Shown: positions 43,794 to 53,528 of the stretch, one piece after another
How the letters are laid out: every line of letters begins with the position of its first letter
Position numbering within the stretch: the stretch's first letter is position 1
From: Paenibacillus borealis
GTDB lineage: Bacteria; Bacillota; Bacilli; Paenibacillales; Paenibacillaceae
Assembly: GCF_000758665.1 (NCBI RefSeq)
Contig: NZ_CP009285.1
Span: 2,108,001-2,172,000 of the forward strand
Length of the DNA: 64,000 nucleotides
Reading direction: 5' to 3'
The notes under the pieces: model-generated
Seen by the model: the letters and a program-made list of their open reading frames with translations, nothing else
The model's database searches: none
Told to the model about the DNA's origin: nothing
Made by a program: the position numbers and the translations under genes

Positions 43794-44631
43794 CGAAGCC
43801 AGATCCGCATCGTTCCGGCGTCATTTATGCTAATTATTTCGCACACACGAAGCCCCACTCCGTTAAGTACGAAGAGGGGCTGACCTACTATCTGTTCCGG
43901 TTTCAGGCGGAAGGTACCTGCCGGGCGCTGGTGGCGGGCAATTACGAGACCATCATCCCCGGAGACCTGCTCATTTATCCTCCCGGTCAGCCCTACGGAC
44001 TAAACGTTCAGCCCCGAAACCTAACAGCATCGGGTGAGACTCAGCCTGCTTCGGACTATTTCCTGGCCGGCAAGGGGGAGTGGCTGGACTCGTGGTGGGC
44101 TAACACAAGCCTGCCCGTAAAAACGAATATCGGTTTTGACGATACGGTGCTTACGCTATGGAAGCATATCATCAGCGAGAAGAAAAAAATGATGCAAAAC
44201 CTGGACGAGATCATGGACTATCTTCTGAGAACGTTTTGCCTGACCCTGGAGCATGTGATTGGGTCAATCCGCGCACCAAGGGAGCGGATACCGTGTACAA
44301 GCTTAAGTTATTCATAGACAACCATGCCCATGAACCGCTTAGCCTGGAGCAGATATCGGCCTCCGCCGGGTTAAGTGTCTCCCGCTGCTCCTATCTGTTC
44401 AACGCTTCTTTTGGCCAATCCATGTTCGCCTACTGTATCAGCGTCAGACTGAAGCTTGCGCAGCAGCAGGTGATGTACAGTGATCTGACGCTTGAACAGA
44501 TAGCCGACAAAACGGGCTTCCAGAGCTATGCCCACTTCTGCCGGATGTTCCGCGGACACTTTGAACATTCTCCGGGTGAATACCGGCGCAAATTCGGGCT
44601 TCGGTTCCATCCGGATGGATACACAGATTAG
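43790..44631 (+). pseudogene. AraC family regulator split by a frameshift
   Basis: Reading frame 43790-44317 encodes an AraC sensing half (YFAHTKPHSVKYEEGLTYYLFRF; GDLLIYPPGQPYG) and ends early; the DNA-binding half continues in the -1 frame to 44631 (LSLEQISASAGLSVSRCSYLFN; LEQIADKTGFQSYAHFCRMFRGHFEHSPGEYRRKF). The break lies near 44276-44290; one missing G in the AAGGGAG run at 44279 would restore SIRAPRGADTVYKLKLF. ATG 43790 is coupled to the response regulator. Sequencing error, recent mutation or programmed slippage are all possible. The 3' end overlaps the convergent oxidoreductase gene by 4 bp. Confidence 0.75.
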
Positions 44632-46133
44632 ACTTCTGCATACAAAACCTGATTTTCCTGAAGGAGTATGGAATGCAGCTGCTCCACCTGTACGTTTTGA
44701 ACAATGCCATCCCCATCAAGCGCCAGTGCTGCAGCAGCCGCAGCCGATTGCCCCAGGATCATAAAGACGGGCTCCATCCGGATCGAGCCGTAGGCAGCAT
44801 GGGTTGCAGATACACATACCGGTACGATCAGATTGGTGCACTCCGTCCGTTTCGGCACAACAGCCCGGAAGCTTATCGGGTAAGGTGCAGCCAATCTCAC
44901 ATAGAATCCGCCCTCTGTGCTTACATGTCCTTCTTCGTTCACATAATATTGGGTGTGGTGCGAGTCCATGGCGAAGGAGCCCATTCCAATGGAATCCGGC
45001 ACCGGGTTGTCCAGTCTGACATCATGCTCTGTAACCACATAATCGCCAATCATTCTGCGGGATTCCCTGATATATAATTGCGGCGTCCAGTGGCCGCTGT
45101 CCGTGAATTCATCAAGCGGCAGCCCCCACGGCTTGTAGACCGCCCGGATGTCCTCCGGCACCCGCGGATGATTCTGCAGGGTCCAGACATAACCTTGCTG
45201 ATAGATACGGTGGGCCTCCCGGATTTGTTCTCTTGCCGGATAATCCGCCTCTGCATAGCTATGGTTCATTCCGTTGTAATCCGTAGAAATGCCGCTGTTG
45301 TTATTGGAATCCGTCTTCTCGGCAGTAACCCGGTTTAATTTAAAGAAACGGGAGCGCTGTCCTTGCTCGATAGCCCGGAACAGAATTTCATAATCGGCCT
45401 CGTTATACCCCTCCGGCTTGCCGATCTCCAGGCGGTTGTCCAGATTATCCGTCAGGCACATGCGGAAGTTATACGCCTGAAGCTTGTTGTCACCGTCGCC
45501 GGTGCTGCCGCCGCGGGCAGCATTGACACGCGGGAGCAAGCCGCTTGCGGGTACTCCTTTAATGACATAAGGATCAATTCCGTTGGGCAGCTCATTAAGC
45601 TCATCCCCGGGCTGAATGCCGTTTAATGTCTCTCCGTACGCTGAATTCGGCTCCCGGCCGACAATATAGGATACGCCGGATTTCCCCATCAGATCGCCTT
45701 CGTACGTAGCGTCAATAAACATCCTGCCACGATAGGTGTTCCCGGATTCCATGCGGATTGAAGTGATTGTGGCGCCTTGTCTGCCCACCCCGTCCTGAAG
45801 CTCAAGCCTGTCTCCGCAGACGACTTCGATATGGTGTTCGGCCGCCAGGTCCAGCAGTACTTCGAGCGCCACTTTGGGTTCGAACAGCCAGCGTGCCCCG
45901 TCTTCATTATACTTCCGGGCTACCCGCCGGTAGAACTCCAGGGACAGGCCGCCGACCGCGTGCTTCATCCCTACATCCGTATCTCCCAGACCGCCGCTGG
46001 TCAAGCCCCCAATACGCTGTCCCTGCTCGATCACTACCACGGTTTTGCCCATTTTTGCGGCTTGGACAGCAGCTATAATCCCAGCAGCCGTTCCGCCGTA
46101 AATGACAATATCATGCACTTTTTCCCGGTTCAT
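44628..46133 (-). CDS. FAD-dependent oxidoreductase (FAD_oxidored family)
   Basis: 501 residues. N-terminal dinucleotide motif IVIYGGTAAGIIAAVQAA with GxGGxx replaced by GGTAAG, then VIEQGQRIGGLTSGGLG for FAD. MFIDATYEGDLMGKSGVSY is the family's second FAD motif and ATHAAYGSIRMEPVFMILGQSAAAAA the C-terminal one. Such proteins (PF12831) are common in glycan loci but have no established substrate. AAGGAGG lies 8 nt before ATG 46133, preferred over the frame start at 46160. Divergent from the GH130-like gene. Confidence 0.85.
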   Translation of the reverse strand: MNREKVHDIVIYGGTAAGIIAAVQAAKMGKTVVVIEQGQRIGGLTSGGLGDTDVGMKHAVGGLSLEFYRRVARKYNEDGARWLFEPKVALEVLLDLAAEHHIEVVCGDRLELQDGVGRQGATITSIRMESGNTYRGRMFIDATYEGDLMGKSGVSYIVGREPNSAYGETLNGIQPGDELNELPNGIDPYVIKGVPASGLLPRVNAARGGSTGDGDNKLQAYNFRMCLTDNLDNRLEIGKPEGYNEADYEILFRAIEQGQRSRFFKLNRVTAEKTDSNNNSGISTDYNGMNHSYAEADYPAREQIREAHRIYQQGYVWTLQNHPRVPEDIRAVYKPWGLPLDEFTDSGHWTPQLYIRESRRMIGDYVVTEHDVRLDNPVPDSIGMGSFAMDSHHTQYYVNEEGHVSTEGGFYVRLAAPYPISFRAVVPKRTECTNLIVPVCVSATHAAYGSIRMEPVFMILGQSAAAAAALALDGDGIVQNVQVEQLHSILLQENQVLYAEV

Positions 46134-46359
46134 AGTACGCCTCCTTGAGCCTGATTTCACCTGCAGAAATTATCATAACCGCTTGCCGGCCAGGCGGGAA
46201 TGATGGATCTTCCTTTTTGATTTGACGGATCTTACTGTTTTAGTTTAGAAGCTGATTTTATGGCAAAAGGCTTTTGAAATCAGGGGTTTCGTATGATAAG
46301 GTGATTCCTGAAAACGGCAAAAGCTCTTATTCTAGGATGGGAAACAGGAGGAATATGAA

Positions 46360-47607
46360 ATGATGAAACCGAAATTCCGCTATTTGGACAGACCCGCTCT
46401 TGAGCCTGTACCAGGCTGTGATTGGGCGGATAAAATGGTTCTGAATCCGGCGATTATTAAAGACCCTGATTCTGATGAAATCCATATGCTATTCCGGGCA
46501 ACCGGGCCATGGCGACACAAAAGAAGAGAGGGCTGTCACGATCCGTATCCGATTTTTCTGGGTTATGCGAGCAGCAGGGATGCGGGAGAATCTTGGGAGG
46601 CAGACTTTTCAAGACCCGCTCTGGCGCCTGCACTGGGGTATGAGGAGCATGAGCTGTACATCACGGATATTTACGGAAATGAAGTGCGGAATTATGCTAA
46701 CGGCTGTGTGGAGGACCCGCGTATCTTTTATATTGAGGATGAGTTGTATGTCACGGTGGCCTGCCGTCCTTTTCCCCCCGGCCCCTATTGGCTAAGCAGC
46801 CAGCAGCCTCCGGTGCAGACGCGGTTTGAATATGTTCCGGATTGGATCTTTGCCGGAGATGGGGCAGACCCGTTCATTCAATCGGCCCGGGCCAACGACA
46901 CGGTCAGTGTGCTCTACAGGCTGAATTTGGATAAGATGAAGCAGGGTAACTATGAAAGCGCTTTTCAGTATGTAGGCCCGCTTACCGAGGGACATGTCAG
47001 CGATAACCGCGACGTGTTTTTGTTTCCCCGGAAGATGAAGATTGCCGGTAAAATGCAATATCTTATGCTGCACCGGCCGATGAATGTCCTCCCCTTTGAA
47101 GGGGGAGAGAAGGCGGGTAAGCCATCGATTTATATGGCAGCAGCGGAATCCATAGCGGATTTTGCCTCGCCCAAGGCGGTGCACAGGCTGCTGGCTTACC
47201 CGGTCTTTGACTGGGAGGAGGATCGTGTAGGTGCAAGCTGGCCGCCGGTAGCCTTGGGGGACAGAGAATGGCTGGTATCCTATCACGCGAAGAAAAATGT
47301 ACAGTTCGGCTATACGCAATCCTTCATGATCATTAAGGAGCAGGATAATGATTTCCCAGCTGTGATTCACCGGTGCTCCGACCGTCTGATGTATGCCGAG
47401 CGGGACTGGGAAATTCCAGGAGATTACCCTACCCCTTGCCTGTTTACAACCGGAGGAATTGTCATGGGCGAGGATTTAATCATGTCTTATGGCGCGGCAG
47501 ATCAGAAGGCGGGGATATCCCGGGTTAATTTTGAAGAGCTGCTGGCGTATCTCCGGAAATACGATGAGGCTGGAAACCTGACCGGACAAGGAGCATCCGG
47601 TAGATAA
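46360..47607 (+). CDS. GH130-like glycoside phosphorylase/hydrolase (first copy)
   Basis: 415-residue five-bladed propeller enzyme resembling PF04041/GH130. The family's catalytic Asp is in CVEDPRIFY, following NPAIIKDP and FLGYASSRDAGESWE. GH130 members act on beta-mannosides, mostly as phosphorylases, some as hydrolases. It differs clearly from the two shorter GH130-like genes of this window. AGGAGG precedes ATG 46360. Intracellular. A 117-bp gap with a possible promoter separates it from the transporter genes. Confidence 0.75.
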   Translation: MMKPKFRYLDRPALEPVPGCDWADKMVLNPAIIKDPDSDEIHMLFRATGPWRHKRREGCHDPYPIFLGYASSRDAGESWEADFSRPALAPALGYEEHELYITDIYGNEVRNYANGCVEDPRIFYIEDELYVTVACRPFPPGPYWLSSQQPPVQTRFEYVPDWIFAGDGADPFIQSARANDTVSVLYRLNLDKMKQGNYESAFQYVGPLTEGHVSDNRDVFLFPRKMKIAGKMQYLMLHRPMNVLPFEGGEKAGKPSIYMAAAESIADFASPKAVHRLLAYPVFDWEEDRVGASWPPVALGDREWLVSYHAKKNVQFGYTQSFMIIKEQDNDFPAVIHRCSDRLMYAERDWEIPGDYPTPCLFTTGGIVMGEDLIMSYGAADQKAGISRVNFEELLAYLRKYDEAGNLTGQGASGR

Positions 47608-47670
47608 GAACCATAGATTTCTGTCCCTAGAGAGTGAGTCTGCCGCACTCCTTTTGCGGGGGAGGGGGCT

Positions 47671-47676
47671 TATAAT
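47671..47676 (+). promoter_or_regulatory. -10 box before the module 1 binding protein
   Basis: Perfect TATAAT, 49 bp before ATG 47725, preceded by a G-rich tract (GCGGGGGAGGGGG) in place of a good -35. An activator-dependent promoter is plausible. Confidence 0.4.
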
Positions 47677-47724
47677 AAAAAACGAGCTCACAATACAAAT
47701 GTTAATCAAAGGGGTAGAACACGT

Positions 47725-49146
47725 ATGCAGAAAAAATGGTTGGGTCTCAGCCTGAGCCTTATGCTGGCGGCCGGAATCGCAGGCTGCGGCGGCGGGAACA
47801 GCAACAAGGGTGCGGCAACTGAAGCACCTGAAGCGGGCACGGCAACTCCGGCAGCAACGGCTGCTGCTGGCGGCAATACTGCCGCAAGCGAGCCTGTACA
47901 GCTTAAATACTGGACGGACGACCGTCATGACCAGGAATATATCAAAGAGCTGATCAACAAGTTCAATGAGACGAACGGCGAGAATATCCAGGTGGAGCTG
48001 ACGGTGATGTCCGAGAACTACGCGCAGAGCGTGGATATCGCTTTTACCAGCAATCAGGCACCGGATCTGCTCCGTCTGAAGAGCGGCAATACAGCCGAAT
48101 TTGTCAAAAAAGGATATCTGGCACCGATTGACGGTTATCTTACCGATGACATCAAAACGAAATTCGGCAGCGTAATCATCGACAATGTTAACCGTTTTGA
48201 CGGCAAGGTGTACTCATTAGCTAATACTGGCCTCACCCTGCGTCTGATCTATAACAAGGATCTGTTTACCAAAGCGGGCATCGCGAATCCGCCTGTATCG
48301 CTCCAGGAAATGGTCGATGATGCCAAGAAGATTACCGAGCAGGGCAAAGGAGAAGGCGTGTATGGCTTCGCGCTGAACTTCAAAAGTCCGAAGTCGGCTT
48401 TTGACCGTTCGATCCGGGAGATTCTCTCCTTGAGCGGCTATCAGGGCCTCGGTTTCGACCTGAAGACAGGCCAGTTTGATTTCGCACCTTACTCGCAGAC
48501 CATCGAGTACTTCAAGCAGATGTATGAAGACGGAAGCATTCTGCCCGGGGCAGAGACGCTGGACATCGACCCGCTGCGCGCCCAATTCGCGGCAGGCAAA
48601 ATCGGGATGTACCTCTCCTTCTCGACAGAGCCGGGCGTGTACAAGGACCAGTTCCCGACAGAAATCAACTGGGCGGGCGCCCTGGCCCCAACGCTGGATG
48701 GACAGATTAAAGGAACCTCTGAAATCGTGTCCGCAGGTACCTGGCTCGGCATCAGTGCCAAATCAGCGCATCAGGAAGCGGCCTGGAAATTCATGCAGTA
48801 CATGTACGGCGACGATATTCTGAAGACGTATCATGAAAAAGGCTTCGGGATTGCCGTAGTGCCAACCATTGTGGAACAGGCCAAAAACCCTGAAATTAAC
48901 GGCATGGAAGGCTTCCTGGTCGGCGAGCATGACTCTCTCTGGCCCGCAGTGCCAAGTGTCACTCCGGAAGGCTCTACCTATGCGGATGCTTTCTTCAAAT
49001 ATATCCTTGCAGGCGGAGACGCCAAGGCGATTACCGAAGATTTGAACACAAGATACAATGCCGCATTGTCCAAAGCGGTAGAGAAGGGCGAGGTTACCGT
49101 TACGCCAAATGCCGCCTTTGATCCGCTGAAACCGCAGGGAGAATAA
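47725..49146 (+). CDS. Sugar ABC transporter binding lipoprotein (module 1)
   Basis: 473 residues; lipobox IAGC with Cys21, then an Ala/Thr/Pro/Gly linker. CUT1-class binding protein. It shares long stretches with the module 2 protein at 58912 (DRHD near the mature start, FNETN, LDIDPLRAQFA, EPGVYK, FKSP), showing that the two are paralogues. AAAGGGG precedes ATG 47725. Neighbouring GH130-like genes suggest a beta-mannoside-type ligand; this is inferred. Confidence 0.88.
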   Translation: MQKKWLGLSLSLMLAAGIAGCGGGNSNKGAATEAPEAGTATPAATAAAGGNTAASEPVQLKYWTDDRHDQEYIKELINKFNETNGENIQVELTVMSENYAQSVDIAFTSNQAPDLLRLKSGNTAEFVKKGYLAPIDGYLTDDIKTKFGSVIIDNVNRFDGKVYSLANTGLTLRLIYNKDLFTKAGIANPPVSLQEMVDDAKKITEQGKGEGVYGFALNFKSPKSAFDRSIREILSLSGYQGLGFDLKTGQFDFAPYSQTIEYFKQMYEDGSILPGAETLDIDPLRAQFAAGKIGMYLSFSTEPGVYKDQFPTEINWAGALAPTLDGQIKGTSEIVSAGTWLGISAKSAHQEAAWKFMQYMYGDDILKTYHEKGFGIAVVPTIVEQAKNPEINGMEGFLVGEHDSLWPAVPSVTPEGSTYADAFFKYILAGGDAKAITEDLNTRYNAALSKAVEKGEVTVTPNAAFDPLKPQGE

Positions 49147-49155
49147 CAGGTTAGG

Positions 49156-49190
49156 AAGGGGCTTGTACGGGATTCCCGGCGCAGCCCCTT
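49156..49190 (+). other. Hairpin after the module 1 binding protein gene
   Basis: AAGGGGCT (49156-49163) pairs with AGCCCCTT (49183-49190) around an inner CGGG/CCCG stem. Only a short T run follows (TTTGCTTT). Likely an mRNA 3'-end stabiliser or weak terminator. Confidence 0.6.
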
Positions 49191-49215
49191 TGCTTTCCCC
49201 GAAGGAGGACAACAT

Positions 49216-50115
49216 ATGATTTACAAATGGAGAAGGCTCGGGGAGAATTCCCTGTTCCTTGCGCCAAGCATTATTCTGACGCTTACCCTCGGCATCTATC
49301 CGCTGTTCTGGATGCTGCGCTATATGTTCTATGATTATGCCGGATATGGCGAGGCGCTGTTCATCGGGCTGGACAATTTCAGCCGGCTGCTGCGGGACGG
49401 CCTGTTCTGGGAGTCAGTCCGCAATACCTTCGTTTTTGCCGGAGGCAAGCTGCTGCTGACCCTGCCGTTGTCCCTGCTGCTGGCTGTCATTCTTAATGGC
49501 AAGCTGCGCGGGGTGAGTCTGCTCCGGGGCATCTATTTCATGCCGACCGTGATTAGTACGGCAGTGATCTCCGTTGTTTTTTATAACATCTTCAATTCCT
49601 ATAACGGGATGGTTAACACGGTTCTGATGAAGCTGCACCTGGTCTCAGCGCCGGTCGACTGGCTGGGTCCGAAGCATGCGATGCTGACGGTTATCATCGT
49701 GGCGGTCTGGGGTGCGGTCGGCAACTATATGCTGCTCTTTCTCGCCGGGCTGCAGAGCATTCCGCAGGATCTGTACGAGAGCGCGGCCATTGACGGGGCG
49801 AACGCCGGAAGACGCTTCTGGAATATCACGCTTCCGATGCTGGCTCCGGTTGCCCAGATGGTCATTATGCTGGCGATTATCGCTTCCCTGAAGGGCTATG
49901 AGAGCATCATGGTCATTACAGAAGGCGGACCGATCGGCAAAACCGAGGTCATGTATCTCTATCTCTACAAGCTGTTGTTCCCTGTATCCACCGGTTCGCC
50001 GGTAGCGCAGCAGCTGGGCTACGGCAGTGCCGTGGGCTTCGCGTCCGCCGTAATTGTCGGCGCGGTTACTGGATTGTATTTCTTCTTCAGCCGCAAAATG
50101 AACAAGGTGTATTAG
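49216..50115 (+). CDS. Sugar ABC permease, MalF type (module 1)
   Basis: 299 residues, six helices. EAA loop ESAAIDGANAGRRFWNITLPML; LTEGGP-like VITEGGPIGKTEVMYLYLY. GAAGGAGG lies 8 nt before ATG 49216. Closely related to the 60413 permease (shared GLDNF, RGIYFMPTVISTAV, WLGPKHAMLTVI). Confidence 0.9.
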   Translation: MIYKWRRLGENSLFLAPSIILTLTLGIYPLFWMLRYMFYDYAGYGEALFIGLDNFSRLLRDGLFWESVRNTFVFAGGKLLLTLPLSLLLAVILNGKLRGVSLLRGIYFMPTVISTAVISVVFYNIFNSYNGMVNTVLMKLHLVSAPVDWLGPKHAMLTVIIVAVWGAVGNYMLLFLAGLQSIPQDLYESAAIDGANAGRRFWNITLPMLAPVAQMVIMLAIIASLKGYESIMVITEGGPIGKTEVMYLYLYKLLFPVSTGSPVAQQLGYGSAVGFASAVIVGAVTGLYFFFSRKMNKVY

Positions 50116-50128
50116 GAGGTTGATCCCA

Positions 50129-51031
50129 ATGAACGAACATGTGATATCCAAGCAGCCGGCCGGGCTGAAGCAGTCCGTCCCCCGGGAGCCCGGCGGCCAT
50201 GCCGGAAGAATAGCGGCCCGGACGGTGATGTGGCTGTTCCTGCTGGCAACAGCGCTCCTGACCTTGTTTCCGCTGCTGATGACGCTGACCGGCTCGCTGA
50301 AGACCGGAGCGGAAATGATGACCGGCGGGAGCCTGTTTCCGGCAAAGATGCAATTTGCGAACTATGCGGAAGCCTGGAAGCAGGCCAACTTTGCCCGTTA
50401 TACCTGGAACAGTGCTTTTATGAGTGTGATGGTTACGATTGGGACGCTGCTGGTAGCTTCGATGGCTGCCTATGTGGTGGACCGGCGTGAGTTCCCCGGC
50501 AAACGGATATATGTCACGGTGCAGGCGTCCATGATGTTCATCTCGGTTGGTGCGATTGTGCTGCGTCCCCAGTTCGATCTGATGGTTGCGCTGCATCTGA
50601 ATACGACGCTGTGGGGAGTCATCCTGATTCTGGTCAGTGCCCATTCCAGCACCTTCTTCATGCTGCAGGGCTTCTTCAAAGCGATCCCTCGTGAGCTGGA
50701 TGAAGCTGCTATGGTCGACGGCTCCGGCTTCATCCGCACCTTCTTCCGCATCATTCTGCCGCTGCTGACTCCCGGCCTTGGTGTAGCCGGATTGTTCGCC
50801 TTCCGCCATTCCTGGAACGAATACATCCTGCCGCTGGTATTCACGATGACCAATCCGAAGCTGCAGACGCTGACTGTCGGGCTGGCGAATCTACGCTACG
50901 GCTCCTCGGCCGCGATGCAGATCCATCTGATGATGGCCGGGGCCTGCCTGTCCATTCTGCCGATGCTGCTGGCGTATATTCTGGCGAACAAGACCTTCAT
51001 CCAGGTTACGGCCGGTTCGGTGAAAGGGTAG
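50129..51031 (+). CDS. Sugar ABC permease, MalG type (module 1)
   Basis: 300 residues, six helices, EAA loop DEAAMVDGSGFIRTFFRIILP, C-terminus NKTFIQVTAGSVKG. AGGAGG lies 9 nt before ATG 50129; a TTG at 50120 overlaps that site and is unlikely. The N-terminal 30 residues are basic and absent from the module 2 homologue. Confidence 0.9.
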   Translation: MNEHVISKQPAGLKQSVPREPGGHAGRIAARTVMWLFLLATALLTLFPLLMTLTGSLKTGAEMMTGGSLFPAKMQFANYAEAWKQANFARYTWNSAFMSVMVTIGTLLVASMAAYVVDRREFPGKRIYVTVQASMMFISVGAIVLRPQFDLMVALHLNTTLWGVILILVSAHSSTFFMLQGFFKAIPRELDEAAMVDGSGFIRTFFRIILPLLTPGLGVAGLFAFRHSWNEYILPLVFTMTNPKLQTLTVGLANLRYGSSAAMQIHLMMAGACLSILPMLLAYILANKTFIQVTAGSVKG

Positions 51032-51067
51032 CTATAATCTTGTATGTGCAAAGGAGAATCTTCCATA

Positions 51068-52066
51068 ATGAACGATCTGACGATAGGAACACTTACTTCA
51101 AGTCCGGTAATGGTCCGGCATCCGCTTAACCCGATTCTGAAGCCTGCGGATGTCCCGTACGGGCCGGCTATGGTATTCAACGCCGGGGTGACGAAATTCA
51201 AGGGCAGATATGTAATGGTATTCCGCAATGACTACGGGGATGAGAGTACGGGGATCGTCGCTCCTCATCATACAACGAATCTGGGACTGGCCTTCAGCGA
51301 TGACGGAGTAAGCTGGGAGGTGCAGCCGGAGCCCTGCTGGTCCTGGCATGATGAGGAAGTGGTCCGGGTGTATGATCCGCGTCTGACTGTGATTGGCGAA
51401 CGCTGCTATCTGTGCTTCGCCGTCGATACGCTTCACGGCCTGCGCGGCGGGATTGCCGTGACGGACGATTTCCGCTCCTTCGAGGTGCTGAGCCTGTCGC
51501 TGCCGGATAACCGTAATATGGTGCTGTTCCCGGAACAGATCGGCGGCAAATATGTCAGGCTTGAGCGTCCGCTGCCCGTCTACAGCCGGGGAGGACTGGA
51601 CCGCTTCGACATGTGGATGAGTGATTCCCCGGACCTGAAGTATTGGGGGAGTCACAAGCTGTTGCTGGCTGTTGAGAATGTGGCGTATGCCAATGACAAG
51701 GTGGGTCCCGGCGCCCCTCCCGTTAAGACGGACAAGGGCTGGCTGACGACATTCCATGCCGTGGATCTCGACCGCAGCCGGGGCAAGAACGGCTGGGAAG
51801 ACAGCTGGAAAAAGCGCTATACTGCCGGAATTATGCTGCTTGACCTTGAAGATCCCAACCGGATTATCGGCCGGGCGGCAGCGCCGCTGCTGGCACCGGA
51901 GGCGCTGTATGAAACCTCGGGCGGGTTCCGCAACGATGTGATTTTTCCCGGCGGGATGATCCTGGAGGATACCGGGGAGGTCAAAATTTATTACGGTGCT
52001 GCGGATACGGTGGAATGTCTGGCGACTGCGCATGTAGATGACCTGCTCCGGCTCTGTCTGGAGTAG
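51068..52066 (+). CDS. GH130-like glycoside phosphorylase/hydrolase (second copy)
   Basis: 332 residues, short GH130-like propeller. NPILKPADVPYGP, VFNAGVTKFKGRYVMVFRNDYG and the catalytic-Asp region VYDPRLTVIGERCYLCFAVD are clear. It is very similar to the 62229 gene along its whole length. ATG 51068 with AAAGGAG 11 nt upstream is preferred to ATG 51044, which has no site. No signal peptide. Substrate within the beta-mannoside group is unknown. Confidence 0.8.
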   Translation: MNDLTIGTLTSSPVMVRHPLNPILKPADVPYGPAMVFNAGVTKFKGRYVMVFRNDYGDESTGIVAPHHTTNLGLAFSDDGVSWEVQPEPCWSWHDEEVVRVYDPRLTVIGERCYLCFAVDTLHGLRGGIAVTDDFRSFEVLSLSLPDNRNMVLFPEQIGGKYVRLERPLPVYSRGGLDRFDMWMSDSPDLKYWGSHKLLLAVENVAYANDKVGPGAPPVKTDKGWLTTFHAVDLDRSRGKNGWEDSWKKRYTAGIMLLDLEDPNRIIGRAAAPLLAPEALYETSGGFRNDVIFPGGMILEDTGEVKIYYGAADTVECLATAHVDDLLRLCLE

Positions 52067-52103
52067 GGTACTGAATAACTAAACCGGCCTTACAAGGAGG
52101 ACG

Positions 52104-53528
52104 ATGATGAATCACGGACATATTAATTACGGAGATATGAAATATGGACAGATTACCCTGCCATCTGCAGCTGTGCCGGTCTCCCGCGAGGTAGATGTGC
52201 TGGTGATCGGCGGCGGGGCGGCGGGCATTGCCGCCGCCATCTCCGCTGCCGAAGGCGGCGCAAGCACCATGATCGTGGAGCAGCGGGGTTATTTTGGCGG
52301 CATGGGAACTGTAGCGCTTGTACCTGCCTTCTGTCCCTACACGGACAAGGTCAAGCCGATTATCCGCGGCCTCGGCCTGAAGCTGATGGAGCGGATGAAG
52401 CAGTCCTGCGAGCCGGGCTATCAGGAGGAATACCGCGAAATGCTGGACTGGGTGCCCATTGATCCGGAAGTACTTAAGCGCGTCTACGACGATGCCATTC
52501 TCGAGAGCGGTGTGACGCCGCTGTTTCATACCTTTGTCTATGATGTTGTGCTGTCACCGGATGGACAGAGTGTCGAGGGCGTGATTATTGTCAACAAATC
52601 GGGGCGGTCCTTCATCCGCTGCCGATATATTATTGACTGCACAGGTGACGGGGACATCGCTGCCCTGTCGGGCGTTCCTTTCCAGAAAGGCGGCGGGGAA
52701 GGAGAGCTTCAGCCGGGCAGCATGTGTTATCTGCTGGCGAATGTGGACCGCAAGGAGTTCAACCGCTTCCTGGAAGAAACGGGAGATACGGGTCAGCTGC
52801 ACCGGACGGTTGAACTGGCAATGGCTGAAGGGGCGCTGCCGGAAGGCCGTAAATCGATTTCCGGCCTGGCCTGGGTCAGTGATTATCTGGTCGGCGTCAA
52901 CTTCGGCCATGTGTTCGGGGTGGATGGAACGAAGGCCGAGGAGCTGACACGCGGAGCGATTGAAGGCCGCCGGACCGTGCTGCGGCAGCTGGAATTCTTC
53001 CGCAAGTATGTGCCGGGCTTCGGGGCGGCACATCTGGTGGCAAGCGGTGAGCAGCTTGGCATCCGAGAGACGCGGCGTATCCAGGGCGATTATATGCTGA
53101 CCGTGGACGACTTCATTGCGGCGCGCTCTTTTCCGGATGATATCGCCCGCAATGCCTATTACATCGATATCCACCTGGCTACCAGCAAGAGTGATATGAC
53201 CTTCAATCATCTGCCGCCGGGAGTCTCCCACGGCGTGCCTTACAGGGTCATGCTTCCCGTAGGCATCCGCAATCTGTGGGTAGCCGGGCGCTCCGTGTCC
53301 TCGGATCGGGCGGTTCAGGGCTCTCTGCGGGTGATGCCGAACTGCTTCTCGATGGGCCAGGCCTGCGGGACGGCAGCATCGCTGGCGCTGCGGGACGGCG
53401 CGAATTCCCGCAGCATCTCGATCCCTGAGCTTCAGCAGCGTCTGCTGGAGCAGGATGTGTGGCTGGGGGAGGGTTTCGTTCCGGGCACCGGGGCGGCCGA
53501 CAGCAGGGAAGCAGGGGAACGGCGGTGA
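52104..53528 (+). CDS. FAD-dependent oxidoreductase (FAD_oxidored family), operon copy
   Basis: 474 residues with VLVIGGGAAGIAAAISAAEGG, VEQRGYFGGMGT, IIDCTGDGDIAALSGVP and a C-terminal SMGQACGTAASLA. Same superfamily as 44628-46133 but clearly diverged. It lies between the GH130-like and SGNH genes, so an oxidation or reduction step on the imported glycan or its product is suggested, not shown. AAGGAGG lies before ATG 52104; the stop overlaps the next gene's GTG. Confidence 0.87.
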   Translation: MMNHGHINYGDMKYGQITLPSAAVPVSREVDVLVIGGGAAGIAAAISAAEGGASTMIVEQRGYFGGMGTVALVPAFCPYTDKVKPIIRGLGLKLMERMKQSCEPGYQEEYREMLDWVPIDPEVLKRVYDDAILESGVTPLFHTFVYDVVLSPDGQSVEGVIIVNKSGRSFIRCRYIIDCTGDGDIAALSGVPFQKGGGEGELQPGSMCYLLANVDRKEFNRFLEETGDTGQLHRTVELAMAEGALPEGRKSISGLAWVSDYLVGVNFGHVFGVDGTKAEELTRGAIEGRRTVLRQLEFFRKYVPGFGAAHLVASGEQLGIRETRRIQGDYMLTVDDFIAARSFPDDIARNAYYIDIHLATSKSDMTFNHLPPGVSHGVPYRVMLPVGIRNLWVAGRSVSSDRAVQGSLRVMPNCFSMGQACGTAASLALRDGANSRSISIPELQQRLLEQDVWLGEGFVPGTGAADSREAGERR

